Below are positions 52,524 to 63,173 of a stretch of 64,000 bases of DNA, one piece after another (positions within the stretch are counted from its first letter, which is position 1; every line of letters begins with the position of its first letter). Source of the DNA: Pirellulales bacterium (GTDB lineage Bacteria > Planctomycetota > Planctomycetia > Pirellulales > S012-138); the NCBI GenBank assembly GCA_028066245.1, contig JALCBR010000002.1:1-64000 (forward strand), read 5' to 3'. The translations under genes were made by a program, and so were the position numbers. Under the pieces are notes generated by a model. That model saw only the letters and a list, made by a program, of their open reading frames with translations. It had not been told where the DNA came from and made no database searches.

Positions 52524-53861
52524 CTACAGGATGAAACGGCTCAAGTCTTCATCCTCGGCGACTTGTGACAAACGTTCGCTTACGTATGGGGTATTGATGA
52601 CCACTTTCCCGCTTTTCATGTCCGGTGCCTCGAAAGAGACTTCCTCGAGCAGACGCTCCATGATTGTGTAGAGCCGTCGCGCGCCGATGTTTTGCGTGGT
52701 TTGATTGACCTGGAACGCGAACTCGGCCAGCGAATCAATGCCGTCTTCAGCGAACTCAAGTTTCACGCCTTCGACGTCCATGAGAGCGGTGTATTGTTTG
52801 GTCAGTGCGTTCTTGGGCTCGGTCAAGATTCGTTTGAAATCATCCTTGGTCAGATCGGTCAGCTCAACGCGGATTGGGAACCGACCCTGCAGTTCAGGCA
52901 TCAATTCCGCCGGACGCGCTCGATGGAAAGCGCCTGCGGCGACGAACAAGATGTGATCTGTTTTGATATATCCGTATTTTGTTTGGATGGTGGTGCCTTC
53001 AACGATAGGCAACAAGTCACGTTGTACGCCTTGGCGGGAGACATCAGCGCCCTTGCCATCGCTAGCGACAACTTTGTCGATCTCATCCACGAAGATGATG
53101 CCGTATTCCTGGGCCAGATCGATAGCCGTGGCATGTACTTTCTCTTTGTTGATCAGTCCTTCGCACTCTTGCTCAAAGAGGACCTTGCGAGCATCAGCGA
53201 CGGTCATTTCACGCTTGGAGCTTTGCTTGGGCACAAACTTTTCGAGCATACCTTGGAGGTCAAAGTCCATTTGCTCCATTCCGACGCCAGTCAGCATCAT
53301 GGGCACGGCACGCTGCTCGATGTTCAATTCGACCTTGCGGTTTTCCAGTTCGCCGGCGACAAGCATTGCTCGCATCTTTTCGCGAGTGCGCTCTTGTCGC
53401 TGCCGCTGATCGTCGTTTTCGTCATTGACAGGATAGGAAGCTGGTGGCGCGGGCGCGAGCAGATCAAGCAGGCGATCATTGACGCGGACGCGTGCCTCTT
53501 CTTCCACGTTCTTTCGCTCGGCCTCAAGGACAAGGTTGATGGCGTTGTCCACCAATTCGCGGACCATGCTTTCGACATCGCGTCCGTAGTAGCCAACTTC
53601 CGTATACTTTGTGGCTTCGACTTTGATAAACGGAGCGCCCGTGAGCTTAGCAAGGCGCCTGGCAATTTCGGTCTTGCCAACACCTGTGGGTCCGATCATG
53701 AGGATGTTCTTGGGCGCGACTTCGCCTTGAAGGTCTTCGTCCAGTCGCTTACGGCGCCAGCGGTTGCGCAACGCAATCGCCACCGCTCGCTTGGCATCAT
53801 TTTGACCGACGATGTGGCGGTCTAACTCGGCGACGATTTCGCGCGGTGTCAGGTCGTGCAC
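52524..53861 (-). CDS. hslU: ATP-dependent protease ATPase subunit HslU
   Basis: A 445-residue AAA unfoldase of the HslUV protease. Walker [21 protein letters not shown] is followed by the pore motif in [20 protein letters not shown] (G-Y-V-G replaced by G-Y-Y-G). A long I domain with [20 protein letters not shown] comes next. Walker B is [15 protein letters not shown]; sensor and arginine-finger text follows in [20 protein letters not shown]. The C-terminal DEDLSRFIL ends in the hydrophobic tail that docks into HslV. It overlaps hslV by 13 bp, so the two are translationally coupled. Confidence 0.97.
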   Translation of the reverse strand: MHDLTPREIVAELDRHIVGQNDAKRAVAIALRNRWRRKRLDEDLQGEVAPKNILMIGPTGVGKTEIARRLAKLTGAPFIKVEATKYTEVGYYGRDVESMVRELVDNAINLVLEAERKNVEEEARVRVNDRLLDLLAPAPPASYPVNDENDDQRQRQERTREKMRAMLVAGELENRKVELNIEQRAVPMMLTGVGMEQMDFDLQGMLEKFVPKQSSKREMTVADARKVLFEQECEGLINKEKVHATAIDLAQEYGIIFVDEIDKVVASDGKGADVSRQGVQRDLLPIVEGTTIQTKYGYIKTDHILFVAAGAFHRARPAELMPELQGRFPIRVELTDLTKDDFKRILTEPKNALTKQYTALMDVEGVKLEFAEDGIDSLAEFAFQVNQTTQNIGARRLYTIMERLLEEVSFEAPDMKSGKVVINTPYVSERLSQVAEDEDLSRFIL

Positions 53862-54391
53862 TCGAGTTCCTCCACGACGATTTTGCCGTTTGTGTAGATG
53901 TCAATTTCTGACGCCACGGTGAGAGCTTCCCGAACGATTTCCGACGCCGTCAGCGTGGAGTGTTTGACCAGAGCCCGGGCTGCCGCTACTGCGTAGTTCC
54001 CGCCGGAGCCAATCCCAAGGATTCCATCGGTAGGTTGGATAACGTCACCTGTGCCGCTGATCAGCAGGGTATTCTTGGCGTCGACAACTGTGAGCAGTGC
54101 TTCTAACCGCCTTAGCGCCCGATCCGTTCGCCAATCTTTCGCTAGTTCTGTAGCCGCGCGAGGCATGTTGCCGGGAAAGTCTTTCAGCTTCGCCTCAAAA
54201 CGTTCCAGCAAGGCAAAAGCATCCGCACTGGCTCCAGCAAAGCCCGTGATGACCTTGCCATCGATCAAGCTCCGAATTTTGCCAGCGTCAGCCTTCATGA
54301 TGGCATTCCCTAGCGTGACTTGACCATCTCCGCCGATAGCAACACAACCGTTGTGACGGACGGTGAGAATCGTGGTGTGGTGAATTTTCAT
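53849..54391 (-). CDS. hslV: ATP-dependent protease peptidase subunit HslV
   Basis: A 180-residue N-terminal-nucleophile peptidase. [20 protein letters not shown] has the conserved double Thr, the second site residue being the nucleophile after removal of the leader. [40 protein letters not shown] and [20 protein letters not shown] are the remaining conserved blocks (Na+-binding G-x-G-x-x included). The leader is six residues, slightly longer than in E. coli. Its stop overlaps the hslU start. Confidence 0.96.
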   Translation of the reverse strand: MKIHHTTILTVRHNGCVAIGGDGQVTLGNAIMKADAGKIRSLIDGKVITGFAGASADAFALLERFEAKLKDFPGNMPRAATELAKDWRTDRALRRLEALLTVVDAKNTLLISGTGDVIQPTDGILGIGSGGNYAVAAARALVKHSTLTASEIVREALTVASEIDIYTNGKIVVEELECTT

Positions 54392-55273
54392 TGGCTAATC
54401 GGCAATGGTCGGATCCCGAAGTTCAAGTGAGGTCAATTAGAAAATTGGTGGATTTTTCAGGGACCCAGCAATAGTCATAAATGAACCCTTTGTATTTTAC
54501 GGCGGCAAAGTGTCATGAACTGTCTACTCGTCAATGGCCGAGCGAATACCCTTAATATCGCAAAATCCGATATGCAAACCAGGGGGTGCAGAATCGCCAG
54601 CTCTGCCCTATCGGCCACAAGTCTTGACTTTCGACTTGACGCATATAGGCTGAAATCCAGTTTTGACAGATGAAGAAGTTCAATGAATGGCTTCTAGGGT
54701 ATTTGTCTGAATGTTGGGCCAGCCAGCCGTACCCATTCTTTCAGGGAAGGTCGATTGTCGCCGCGCCACAAATGGCGTAGCGGGTCACGTTATGGAAGGC
54801 AGTCACTCTTGAGTGCTGAGGAGGAACAGGCGGCTAACCCCGTAATCGAGCTTCAATTTCGTTGTACATGCGATCTTCCCTGACGCGCTTTAGGTCCGGT
54901 GTCCGTTTCACACTATCCCCCAACTCGGGTGCGCGGTGGTGGCGGTTGTCGGTAGCAAGCCGGTGGGTGCGCATTGTCCGGTTCGTGGTTTGAATCGGCT
55001 GATGTACTGGCGCGCATTCCATGCACGTCCAACGCGGGGCACTCCCTGTTGCGCGTAGCCAACGAGCCGTTCGATCTCAGCGCACGTCCAGATATTGATC
55101 TCGTTGGGGGACTGTCCCTCCAACTCCGGTCAAGCAAAGTCATCGCGATCGGCTTGCCAGGTTTGTGAGTACGATTCCATGCGCAGTGAACCTTAAGAAG
55201 GAAGATGGAGGATAGTCACGATCCCGTCGGCCGTGAACGCCGACTTCAAGACGACACACGTGACTTGGGCTAG
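54392..55273. other. Large intergenic region before the exosortase locus
   Basis: 882 bp with no convincing gene. The minus-strand frames at 54834-55143 overlap each other in three phases. One (54908-55123) reads NEINIWTCAEIERLVGYAQQ, which faintly recalls a short helix-turn-helix segment, but its sequel is not protein-like. Possibly a decayed gene. The exosortase promoter is presumably in the last 200 bp. Confidence 0.35.
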
Positions 55274-56242
55274 ATGGCGAAAAACAACCGCAACAAGATG
55301 CCACATCCGCGACGAGTTCCCGATTCGTTACACGAACCAAGCGGAACACCGTTGGCCGCTGTGCCGCAAAAAGATCGCCGGTTGATCTTCGGTGGCGGGG
55401 TTGCGTTGATGCTTGCGTTTATCTGGTCGTACGCGCCAACGTTGCAAGGGCTGTTTGAAACCTGGTCAAGTGAAGCGGATTATTCTCACGGCTTTTTCGT
55501 CATCCCGCTCGCGGTGTTCTTCTTATGGTTGCGGCGAGATCGCATGCCGTTTGATCATCCGATGGCACCATCATATGCGGCAGTGGGCTTGCTGGCGTTC
55601 GCGCTCTTGCTGCGACTGACTGGCGTGCTGTTGTACATCGCTCCGCTGGACGCGCTGACCATTCCCATCTGGCTGGCAGGTTCGGTTTGGCTGCTGTGTG
55701 GGCTGCGATGGATGTTCTGGAGCCTGCCGGCGATTGCGTTCTTGTTTTTCATGGCGCCGCTTCCCTATTCCATCGAAAGCCAACTCAGCTATCCACTGCA
55801 AAGCGTGGCGACCAGCGCGAGCGCCTGGATGTTGCAGGTCGTCGGTCAGCCAGCGGTGACCACAGGCAATATCATCGTGCTCGGAGAAAACGTACTCAAC
55901 GTGGAAGAAGCGTGTTCGGGACTGCGAATGTTTCTCGGCATCTCCGCATTAGCGGCGGCGTATTGCGTGATCATGCGGCGGCCATGGTGGGAAAAAGGGA
56001 TTGTCGTACTGAGCGTGCTCCCCGTTGCGGTCTTGGCAAATTCACTGCGGATTGCCGGAACAGGGCTTTGCTACCAGTACTTCGGAGCGGAATCATCCAG
56101 AAAGCTGATTCATGACATGGCGGGGTTTTTCGTCATTTTTGTGGCTGCGGCAATGATGGGCGCCCTGGTTTGGTATCTGAAGAAGATCTTCGTTGAAGTT
56201 GAGTCGGCTGACGTCAGCACCATGTTGCACTCCTCGAAATAG
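55274..56242 (+). CDS. xrt: Exosortase (transmembrane cysteine peptidase)
   Basis: A 322-residue protein with eight or more hydrophobic segments. The exosortase N-terminal block YAPTLQGLFETWSSEADYSH is present (S/D-x-x-Y-S-H-G). The catalytic triad is Cys in NVEEACSGLRMFLGISALAA (about residue 213), Arg in VLANSLRIAGTGLCYQ (about 258) and His in KLIHDMAGFFVIFV (about 279). Exosortases cut C-terminal sorting signals such as PEP-CTERM and sit with exopolysaccharide genes, as here. No target protein with a recognisable PEP-CTERM tail is encoded in the window. The sub-type (for example XrtU of planctomycetes) cannot be fixed without comparison. The start ATG at 55274 follows a weak leader. Confidence 0.9.
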   Translation: MAKNNRNKMPHPRRVPDSLHEPSGTPLAAVPQKDRRLIFGGGVALMLAFIWSYAPTLQGLFETWSSEADYSHGFFVIPLAVFFLWLRRDRMPFDHPMAPSYAAVGLLAFALLLRLTGVLLYIAPLDALTIPIWLAGSVWLLCGLRWMFWSLPAIAFLFFMAPLPYSIESQLSYPLQSVATSASAWMLQVVGQPAVTTGNIIVLGENVLNVEEACSGLRMFLGISALAAAYCVIMRRPWWEKGIVVLSVLPVAVLANSLRIAGTGLCYQYFGAESSRKLIHDMAGFFVIFVAAAMMGALVWYLKKIFVEVESADVSTMLHSSK

Positions 56243-56272
56243 CAACGATCAAACGGCTTTGGTCTACAAGGA

Positions 56273-58588
56273 ATGAAGGAACTGATGAGCGACAAGGCAC
56301 TCATCCCGTCTGATGGACAAGAACAACAGAACCATATTCGTCCTGGCTACGGGTACGGCTATCCCGCGGCCATGGATGTGGAGGTGACTGGTTCCGGCGC
56401 TGGATTTTCTCTTTCGTTTGTGACCGCCGCACTAAGACGTTGGTGGAAACTCTGCCTTCCGGTGGGTTTGATCCTGGCGGTCGGGGCATCGGTGGCAATT
56501 TGGTTTCTTAAGAAGCCGGAGTACCAATCAGACGCCTGGTTGCAGATTCATTCGGCCAAGCCGTTTCTCGCGTTTGAAGGGTCGAGCCTTGAAGACCGAT
56601 TGTCGATGGCTCGCTTTCGGGGTACGCAGGCTCAGCTCATCCAGAGCCCGGTCATTCTGCACCCGGTCGTCAACAAGCTGGATGCTTCCGAACTCGATGT
56701 CATGCCACCGGCCATTGATCAACAAATCGAGTGGCTGCGCGAGCGCGTCGTTGTTGCGTCGCCGGGCGAATCTGAATTCTTCAAAGTGTCATTTACGGCC
56801 AATGATCCCGAGATGGCACGGAACGTCGTCGAACTGATTGTTAAGGAGTACTTGCGCTACCGCAGAGAAGTTGACCGAAAAGAACGCGAGACCGATTTGC
56901 TTCAACGTTTGGATGAGGAGCAGGCAAATCACGAGGAAGCCAAAGAACTCATCCAGAAGGAAATCCAAAAGCTGTTCGCCCAAGTCTATCCCAGCCTCGA
57001 TCCGGGCATCTTTGATGAGCAAGGTTCCGGAATGGTGCAAGCGAATCCGTTAGCTGTGCTCGAAGCCAAACGTTTGGACACCCTGATGGACAAGGCCATC
57101 ATGAATCGCGAACTGCGAGAATTGCAGTTGGGTGTAGATGAATTGCCCGCTGAACCGCCTGAAGAATTGGTGGATGCTGCGGTGGACGCGGACGAAGAAA
57201 TCCTCGTAAAAGTTGCTGAGGTTGATGAAGCCAAACGTCTCTATGACGACGCGTTCGCCAAAGCACCGAATCTTCCGGTTGTTGAACAGCTCAAGGATGA
57301 GTGGGTTGACAAGCAGGATGAATTGGACCGGTTGCGATCAGAAGTGCGTCCGGAAATTCAAGAGAATATGCGGAATGAGATGGCCGGCCAGTTAAAGTCA
57401 AAGCGAATTCAGCGCGTGGCTGATATCGAAGCAAGTCTGCGGAATTTTGACGAATATGAAAAGGTTCTCAAAGGACAGATTGACAAGAAAAAAGAAGAGC
57501 TCAAAGCCTTGGGGGCAACTCGCTTGGAGTTGCAAGAGGCCATTCGTCGGCGAGACATCGAGGATAGTGCGTTAACGAGGCTCAGCGTTCGCCGGACGGA
57601 ACTGCAAACCGAGCGCGGCGCGCCAGAGCAGGTCAACCTCAAGGCCGCGCCGTTACTTCCCACTGCCAGCGTGAGCACAGCTTGGCCCTACATTTTCTTG
57701 GCATCGCTGGTGTGTTTGTGCCTGCCCTTTGGAGTCACGATGGCATGGGAGTTCTGGACCAAGCGTGTTTCCAATTCACGCGACATCAAGCACAGTAGCA
57801 TGATCAACGTCATCGGCGAAATTACCCAGTTTCCCACACGCCGATTGGATGTTGACGCTGAGTTGGACGGCACGCCGATCTACGAAGAGAGCATTGATCA
57901 GGTATGTGCCACGCTGATGTATTCGCCCCAGACGGAAGACATGCGGATCTTTGCCGTGTGCAGCGCTGTCTCCGGTGAAGGAAAAACAAGCGTTGCCGCT
58001 CAACTTGCGATGAGTTTGGCCAGAGCTTGTTCCGAACGTGTCCTATTGATCGATGGTGATTTGCGAGACCCGGACATCGCCAATCTGTTTCACATCGATG
58101 AGTCGCCTGGCCTGTCCGAAGTGCTTTCCAGCCGATGCTCTCCTCGCGAGGCGATTTTTGCGGATTGGCAACCCAAGCTTCATTTACTCGCGGCAGGATA
58201 TCTTTCGGATCGCCCTCAAGCGATCTTCGGCCAAGGGCGGTTTCAAGCCGTGCTGAAGGAGTTGGCCGCCGGCTACGACTACGTCGTGATCGACACTCCG
58301 CCAATTTTATGTGCCAGCGAAGCCTTGGCGATCGCCAAAGCGGCCGATGGCGTTCTCGTTTGTTCGATGCGCGATAAGAGCCGGACATCGCAAGTTGCGG
58401 CAGCGGTCAGTCGTGTGCGAGACGCAGGCGGCACACCTGTGGGGTGCGTCCTTTCCGGAATTCCGCGGAGAGATTACTTGAATCACTACGGAACATACGC
58501 AAAGGCCTACGCAGTCGATTCCCAGCAACTCCCTGATGAAGACGATTGGGACCATCCTGGTCACACCACCTCGGGGGAATCCGCCTGA
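56273..58588 (+). CDS. Polysaccharide chain-length / tyrosine-kinase-like protein (Wzz-Wzc type)
   Basis: A 771-residue protein. A first TM (LCLPVGLILAVGASVAIWFL) starts the Wzz-type periplasmic domain (PEYQSDAWLQIHSAKPFLAF and a coiled coil of about 250 residues). A second TM (WPYIFLASLVCLCLPFGVTM) is followed by a cytoplasmic BY-kinase-like ATPase: CSAVSGEGKTSVAAQLAMSL (Walker A, near residue 565), VLLIDGDLRDPDIANLFHID (Walker A'), and YDYVVIDTPPILCASEALAI (Walker B). The C-terminus DYLNHYGTYAKAYAVDSQQL has only three spaced tyrosines, so autophosphorylation may be weak. It sets the length of exported polysaccharide. The ATG at 56273 or 56285 could be used. It lies 30 bp after the exosortase. 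Confidence 0.9.
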   Translation: MKELMSDKALIPSDGQEQQNHIRPGYGYGYPAAMDVEVTGSGAGFSLSFVTAALRRWWKLCLPVGLILAVGASVAIWFLKKPEYQSDAWLQIHSAKPFLAFEGSSLEDRLSMARFRGTQAQLIQSPVILHPVVNKLDASELDVMPPAIDQQIEWLRERVVVASPGESEFFKVSFTANDPEMARNVVELIVKEYLRYRREVDRKERETDLLQRLDEEQANHEEAKELIQKEIQKLFAQVYPSLDPGIFDEQGSGMVQANPLAVLEAKRLDTLMDKAIMNRELRELQLGVDELPAEPPEELVDAAVDADEEILVKVAEVDEAKRLYDDAFAKAPNLPVVEQLKDEWVDKQDELDRLRSEVRPEIQENMRNEMAGQLKSKRIQRVADIEASLRNFDEYEKVLKGQIDKKKEELKALGATRLELQEAIRRRDIEDSALTRLSVRRTELQTERGAPEQVNLKAAPLLPTASVSTAWPYIFLASLVCLCLPFGVTMAWEFWTKRVSNSRDIKHSSMINVIGEITQFPTRRLDVDAELDGTPIYEESIDQVCATLMYSPQTEDMRIFAVCSAVSGEGKTSVAAQLAMSLARACSERVLLIDGDLRDPDIANLFHIDESPGLSEVLSSRCSPREAIFADWQPKLHLLAAGYLSDRPQAIFGQGRFQAVLKELAAGYDYVVIDTPPILCASEALAIAKAADGVLVCSMRDKSRTSQVAAAVSRVRDAGGTPVGCVLSGIPRRDYLNHYGTYAKAYAVDSQQLPDEDDWDHPGHTTSGESA

Positions 58589-58658
58589 GGTGATGCCCCG
58601 GCAGGGTTGATGGTGGCGATCTCCTCATCAGTTCTTTTTCTGCTGAAAAGAAACAGTC

Positions 58659-61600
58659 ATGGCGATCAAGACAGGAACAGAGCAGGCCAGGAAATCTTCC
58701 CGCGATGCTAAGCCGCGAAAGGTTCGCAGGCCTGAGCGTCGTCCTCCGCTTGAGCCGAACAAGCAGCGATGGATCATCAATTTCCGGCTGCTGGGGATTA
58801 CCGCAGGCGTGGTCGTTGTTGTCTTAGCCGTGCTTTATTTCTGGGGTCGATACCAAGTGCAACAGCAAGCTGATGCGCTGCTGGTTCTTGCAGAAAATCA
58901 AAGCAATGACGGAAAGGATGCGGAAGCTCTCGCGTCGTACCGGCGGTATCTGACTCTGAGTCCAGATGACGCGCAAGCCTATGCAGACTACGCCGAATTG
59001 TACGCTTCCAAGAAAGAATCGCCGGCACACGTCAAGATTCAACGCTGCGAAGAGGCGATCGCAAAGTTACTCAATGATCCGGAAGCCAAAAAAATTCACA
59101 TTGCTCAGCGCATCAATGAGATGCGATACCTGGCCGGCGATCTGCTCTTTCAACGAGGTCAAGCGACCCGTGGGCCGGGGCATCTCAACAAAGCGCTTGG
59201 TATCCTCGAACTTTGCCATCAGACACCCGAGGTACTTGCATTAACCGCGAGGTGCGACCTCAAGAAACGTGAGTTCGATCCGCAAAAAAGCGACCCCGAG
59301 GAACTCTACAAACGAGTAAAGGTCGCATACGAAGCAGATTCTGCAAACGCAGAGATGTGCTTGGAGTTGGCTCGATTCAAGCGAGACGGATTGAACTCGG
59401 ATGCTGCGAGTTGGACTCAGGAGAAACGCAAGGCCAATGCTGAGTCCTTGCTGATTCAGCTCACGATGAATCACGCTCAAAACCCTTTCGCCTGGCTGGC
59501 GCGATTTATGTTTTACATGGACTCTGAGAACCGCATTCAGGCAAAGCCGTGTATCGATAAGGCCATCGAACTGATCGAAGGCAGCACGAGTGATCGAGCT
59601 TTTGTCGTGTTTTCCAGGGCGGGTCTCTTTGCCGTGGCAGAAGACGATGTAAATCGTGCCATGGAGTACTTTCAAAAGTCCATCGACGTTGCTCCTTCGA
59701 CAATTGATGCCGTTCAGTCTGTCGATGATCGCCTGATCCTGAGCCAGTCTTACACCAACCACGCCGCGCTGCAGTATCGTGAAGGTCAGATTGAAGATGC
59801 GATTGCAACCTTGAACGCAGCGCGAGAAATGTTGGAAGGCATGGACTTCCAACCGGAAATGATCCTCGTAGATATTTTTACGGAAACGGGGAGATTCAAG
59901 GAGGCTTGGGCTCCGTTAGATCGGCTCAAGAGCCGATATGGCAACAACGCCGAGATGAACGCCTACTTGATGGAGACGCGCGATCTCGACGAGATTGCCG
60001 CCGTTCTCTTGCGACTCGAGGCGCGATTGCTGCAAGCGGAAGGTCGATACTACGATGCCATTGAAGCCTGGGATCGCTATGTCATTGCCTTGGGGCCATC
60101 GATTCAAACGCACGATGTTGCTAAACGGCGCATGGAAGCCCATCTCAGCGCGTCTGATTGCTACGTTGTTCTGCAGGATTTCGACAAGGCGCGACAGCAA
60201 ATTGATCGAGCCGGTGAAGCAATGCGCAATAACTCGCGTGTGGATTACTACCGAGGGAATCTTGACGAGCGACAAGGCAAGATCTCCGCAGCCATGCGGC
60301 ACTATGCGCTGGCCTTGACGCGAGACCCTGTGTACTACCCTGCGCGTGAGGGTTACGCCCGCGTTGTCTTCAGCCTGACTAAGGCCTCAGGTCAACAGCC
60401 TGACTGGGATCAATTTGAATCACAATTTCCGGACATGCAGGCGCTTCCGCAGGAGGAACGTGAAAAATGGACTCTGTTTCGCGCACAAGCAGCAATCTCT
60501 CAGCGCGACTATGATCGCGCCGGAAAGATTTTGCGAGAAGCGCAAAAGCAGTTCGCAAATTCCCCTCGGATCATTGAGGCTCTCGCACGAAATGCCGCTA
60601 CAGCTGGAAACAATCAGCAAGCCGACGCATATGCACAACAGCTTGAAGAGAAATCTCCTGAGCGTTTCCATGCCTTGAACTTTGATCTTCACGCGCGACG
60701 CGGAAATGATGAGCAGGCAGAAGCCGAGTTGCTAAAAGCGATCGAGCTTTCTGATGGCGATCGCCAGCTTGCTTTGGAACAGATGCTGGCGGAATTTGAA
60801 CTGACAAGATTAGGGAAGCCAGAACAAGGACGAGCGCGACTCGCATCGGTTGTAGCCCGGTCGCCCTTGGCAAACTTGGCACTTAATCGACGTTTGGTTG
60901 AATTGGCGATTGTCGAGGATGCGATTGAGGAAGCTAAGGAGCATCTCGCCAATGTTGAGGAGTTCGAAGGCGCAGACGGCGTCACCGTGGCTTACCTCCG
61001 AGCTCGGATTGCCCTGCAAACCGGAGATATCGCAGCTGCAAAACGAGGTCTGGAATCTTTGCGCGGCATGCGGACGCGTTGGTCTCCGGTGAAACTCCTG
61101 GAAGCCTTGATTGCGGAAGAGGAAGACCGCATGGCTGACGCCGTTCTTGCGTACCAGGATGCTGTTCGTTTTGGCGAACGAAACCCGGCTGTTGCCAGCA
61201 GGATCTATGAGTTACTCAGCGAGCTAAATCGATATGCCGACGCTGAAAAATTCCTGAGCAAAATCTCTCCAGAAAGCCGTGAGATTGGACTGTTCACCTC
61301 ACTCCGGTCACGCGAATTCAGCCAGGCGGTTAGGTATGCCGAAGCGGCACTCGATACAGACCGCGAGAACCTAAGCAGTTGGCTGCGATATGGCAGTGCC
61401 TTGGTGTTCGCTGATCGGTTGGATGATGCGGAAGAGGCGTTCAAGAGCGGACTCGCGCTTGAGCCCACGAACCCTCAGGCGCTGATGCAATTAGTCGGCT
61501 GCCGTATCACCATCTATCGCAAGTCTGGCGAAGATGAGGATCTCAAGCGAGCACAAGAGTCGCTTGAGCAATTTTTGCGCGACGCGGAGACCGCTCCCGA

Positions 61601-63173
61601 GACGCTCTCATTCCTGGCTGCGCAATGTCATCAGCTGTTGGGCGAATTTGACGAGGCGGAAACACACTACCGCCGAGCTTTGCGCATCAACGGCAATAAA
61701 GACATGACCATGATCCGGACCGCGGCGCCCTTCTTCGCAAGCCGGGATCGCGCATTCGCCATTGAGCTTCTTAAAGAAGCGAATCGACGAGAGCCGGATG
61801 CGAATGACATCACACGCTTACTGGCTGTCTTGTACAGCGAGGCGGGCACGCTCGACGATTGGGAACGCGCTTGGAAATTGCTGGCCGAAGAATCAGGCGA
61901 GCAGGGCCACCTTGACGATCGGCGATTGCTTGCCTTGATGATGCTCCGCAGGGGAAACAAAGATTCGCAATACGAGGCAGCCAAGATCATGGAAGCTGTC
62001 ATTGCCGAGAGCACGCAGAAGTCCCCCAAAGATCAGCGGTTGTTGGCTGAAATTCATGAAAAGATGGGAGATCTTGATGTTGCCCTCGCGAAGATGCGCG
62101 ACATCCTCAATGAGCCTGAACCATCGCTCGACGCTCGGCAGTATTTTGTCCAATTGTTGATCAAGGCTGAGAACTTCGTAGAAGCAGAAACGGAACTCAC
62201 GAAGATGCAAGAAGACGCGTCAGTCCCACGAGGGTTCTTGTTGCATGCCCTCTGTGACATTGCCCAGGCGCGCGGCCAACAAGGAAAGATTGATGACATC
62301 ATCAATGATTTCATCCAACCGGAAATTGAAAAGCAGCAGGACAATGCGCCGCTGCAAGGGCAAATGATGCTGGTCGCGGCTGACCTTTCGGAGTCGTTTG
62401 ACCGTCACGCCGCTGCGGAAATTTGGCACAAAAAGCGCCTGAAATTGTCCTCGCGGACATTCACGACTTATGCCATCTGGCTGGCACGACAGCAGCGCAC
62501 TTCCGAAGCGGTTGACTTGGCGCTCGCGCATGCGAAACCGCAAGACGTGACCTCAATGATCGGCTTGCTGACCACGCTGACGGTTGCTGGCGCGCCGGCT
62601 GCTGAAATGGCGCGAGCCAAGTCCGTCTTGGATCAGGCCACGCGAATGAGCGGTGATGAAGTGGATTTCCTCATTGCGCTGGCGACATTGCGACAAATCC
62701 AAAGGAAGCCACGGGAAGCGGTGGTTTTGTATGAGCGTGCCTTGCGGCGTTCGAATCAATCCAGCATCACGGCGCTCAACAACTTGGCGCTACTGCTTTC
62801 CGAGATGGAAGGACGTGGCGAAGAAGCTCTCCGGCACATCAACAAAGCGATCAATGCACGTGGCACGGACAATGAAGCACTGCTGGACACCAAGGCGTCC
62901 GTGTTAATTTCGCTGGGCAGGTACGGCGATGCCTTGGCGATCATGCAGCGGATTGTCCTGCGGAAAGATGGTAATCCTGTCTATTACTTACACTTGGCCG
63001 AATGCCAATTGCAGATGGGCGATCGGGAAGCTGCCCGACGTAGCTTGGAATCGGCCGAGGAGAACAAGGTCGATCAGTCCGTGCTCACGGCGAATGACGC
63101 GCGGTTACTCCAAAAACTTCGCACGGAACTTCAGATCACGCTGAAACAAGCACCGCAGGAGAGTGTCCAATGA
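58659..63173 (+). CDS. Giant TPR-repeat membrane-anchored protein
   Basis: A 1504-residue protein. A basic cytoplasmic N-terminus of about 40 residues (SSRDAKPRKVRRPERRPPLE) is followed by one TM (LLGITAGVVVVVLAVLYFWG) and about 1400 residues of TPR-like helical repeats outside the inner membrane (for example DAEALASYRRYLTLSPDDAQ, DRLDDAEEAFKSGLALEPTN, EALRHINKAINARGTDNEAL). TPR scaffolds of the PrsT/PelB type are common in exosortase and exopolysaccharide loci and hold synthase and outer-membrane parts together. The 70-bp gap from the upstream kinase and the 4-bp overlap with the next gene (ATGA) point to an operon. Confidence 0.88.
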   Translation: MAIKTGTEQARKSSRDAKPRKVRRPERRPPLEPNKQRWIINFRLLGITAGVVVVVLAVLYFWGRYQVQQQADALLVLAENQSNDGKDAEALASYRRYLTLSPDDAQAYADYAELYASKKESPAHVKIQRCEEAIAKLLNDPEAKKIHIAQRINEMRYLAGDLLFQRGQATRGPGHLNKALGILELCHQTPEVLALTARCDLKKREFDPQKSDPEELYKRVKVAYEADSANAEMCLELARFKRDGLNSDAASWTQEKRKANAESLLIQLTMNHAQNPFAWLARFMFYMDSENRIQAKPCIDKAIELIEGSTSDRAFVVFSRAGLFAVAEDDVNRAMEYFQKSIDVAPSTIDAVQSVDDRLILSQSYTNHAALQYREGQIEDAIATLNAAREMLEGMDFQPEMILVDIFTETGRFKEAWAPLDRLKSRYGNNAEMNAYLMETRDLDEIAAVLLRLEARLLQAEGRYYDAIEAWDRYVIALGPSIQTHDVAKRRMEAHLSASDCYVVLQDFDKARQQIDRAGEAMRNNSRVDYYRGNLDERQGKISAAMRHYALALTRDPVYYPAREGYARVVFSLTKASGQQPDWDQFESQFPDMQALPQEEREKWTLFRAQAAISQRDYDRAGKILREAQKQFANSPRIIEALARNAATAGNNQQADAYAQQLEEKSPERFHALNFDLHARRGNDEQAEAELLKAIELSDGDRQLALEQMLAEFELTRLGKPEQGRARLASVVARSPLANLALNRRLVELAIVEDAIEEAKEHLANVEEFEGADGVTVAYLRARIALQTGDIAAAKRGLESLRGMRTRWSPVKLLEALIAEEEDRMADAVLAYQDAVRFGERNPAVASRIYELLSELNRYADAEKFLSKISPESREIGLFTSLRSREFSQAVRYAEAALDTDRENLSSWLRYGSALVFADRLDDAEEAFKSGLALEPTNPQALMQLVGCRITIYRKSGEDEDLKRAQESLEQFLRDAETAPETLSFLAAQCHQLLGEFDEAETHYRRALRINGNKDMTMIRTAAPFFASRDRAFAIELLKEANRREPDANDITRLLAVLYSEAGTLDDWERAWKLLAEESGEQGHLDDRRLLALMMLRRGNKDSQYEAAKIMEAVIAESTQKSPKDQRLLAEIHEKMGDLDVALAKMRDILNEPEPSLDARQYFVQLLIKAENFVEAETELTKMQEDASVPRGFLLHALCDIAQARGQQGKIDDIINDFIQPEIEKQQDNAPLQGQMMLVAADLSESFDRHAAAEIWHKKRLKLSSRTFTTYAIWLARQQRTSEAVDLALAHAKPQDVTSMIGLLTTLTVAGAPAAEMARAKSVLDQATRMSGDEVDFLIALATLRQIQRKPREAVVLYERALRRSNQSSITALNNLALLLSEMEGRGEEALRHINKAINARGTDNEALLDTKASVLISLGRYGDALAIMQRIVLRKDGNPVYYLHLAECQLQMGDREAARRSLESAEENKVDQSVLTANDARLLQKLRTELQITLKQAPQESVQ

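Noticed and set aside
52692-53825. 377-residue plus-strand frame
   Set aside because: Antisense of hslU; no domain of its own.
54834-55143. Overlapping minus-strand frames
   Set aside because: Three phases overlap with no continuous domain; at most a decayed helix-turn-helix remnant.
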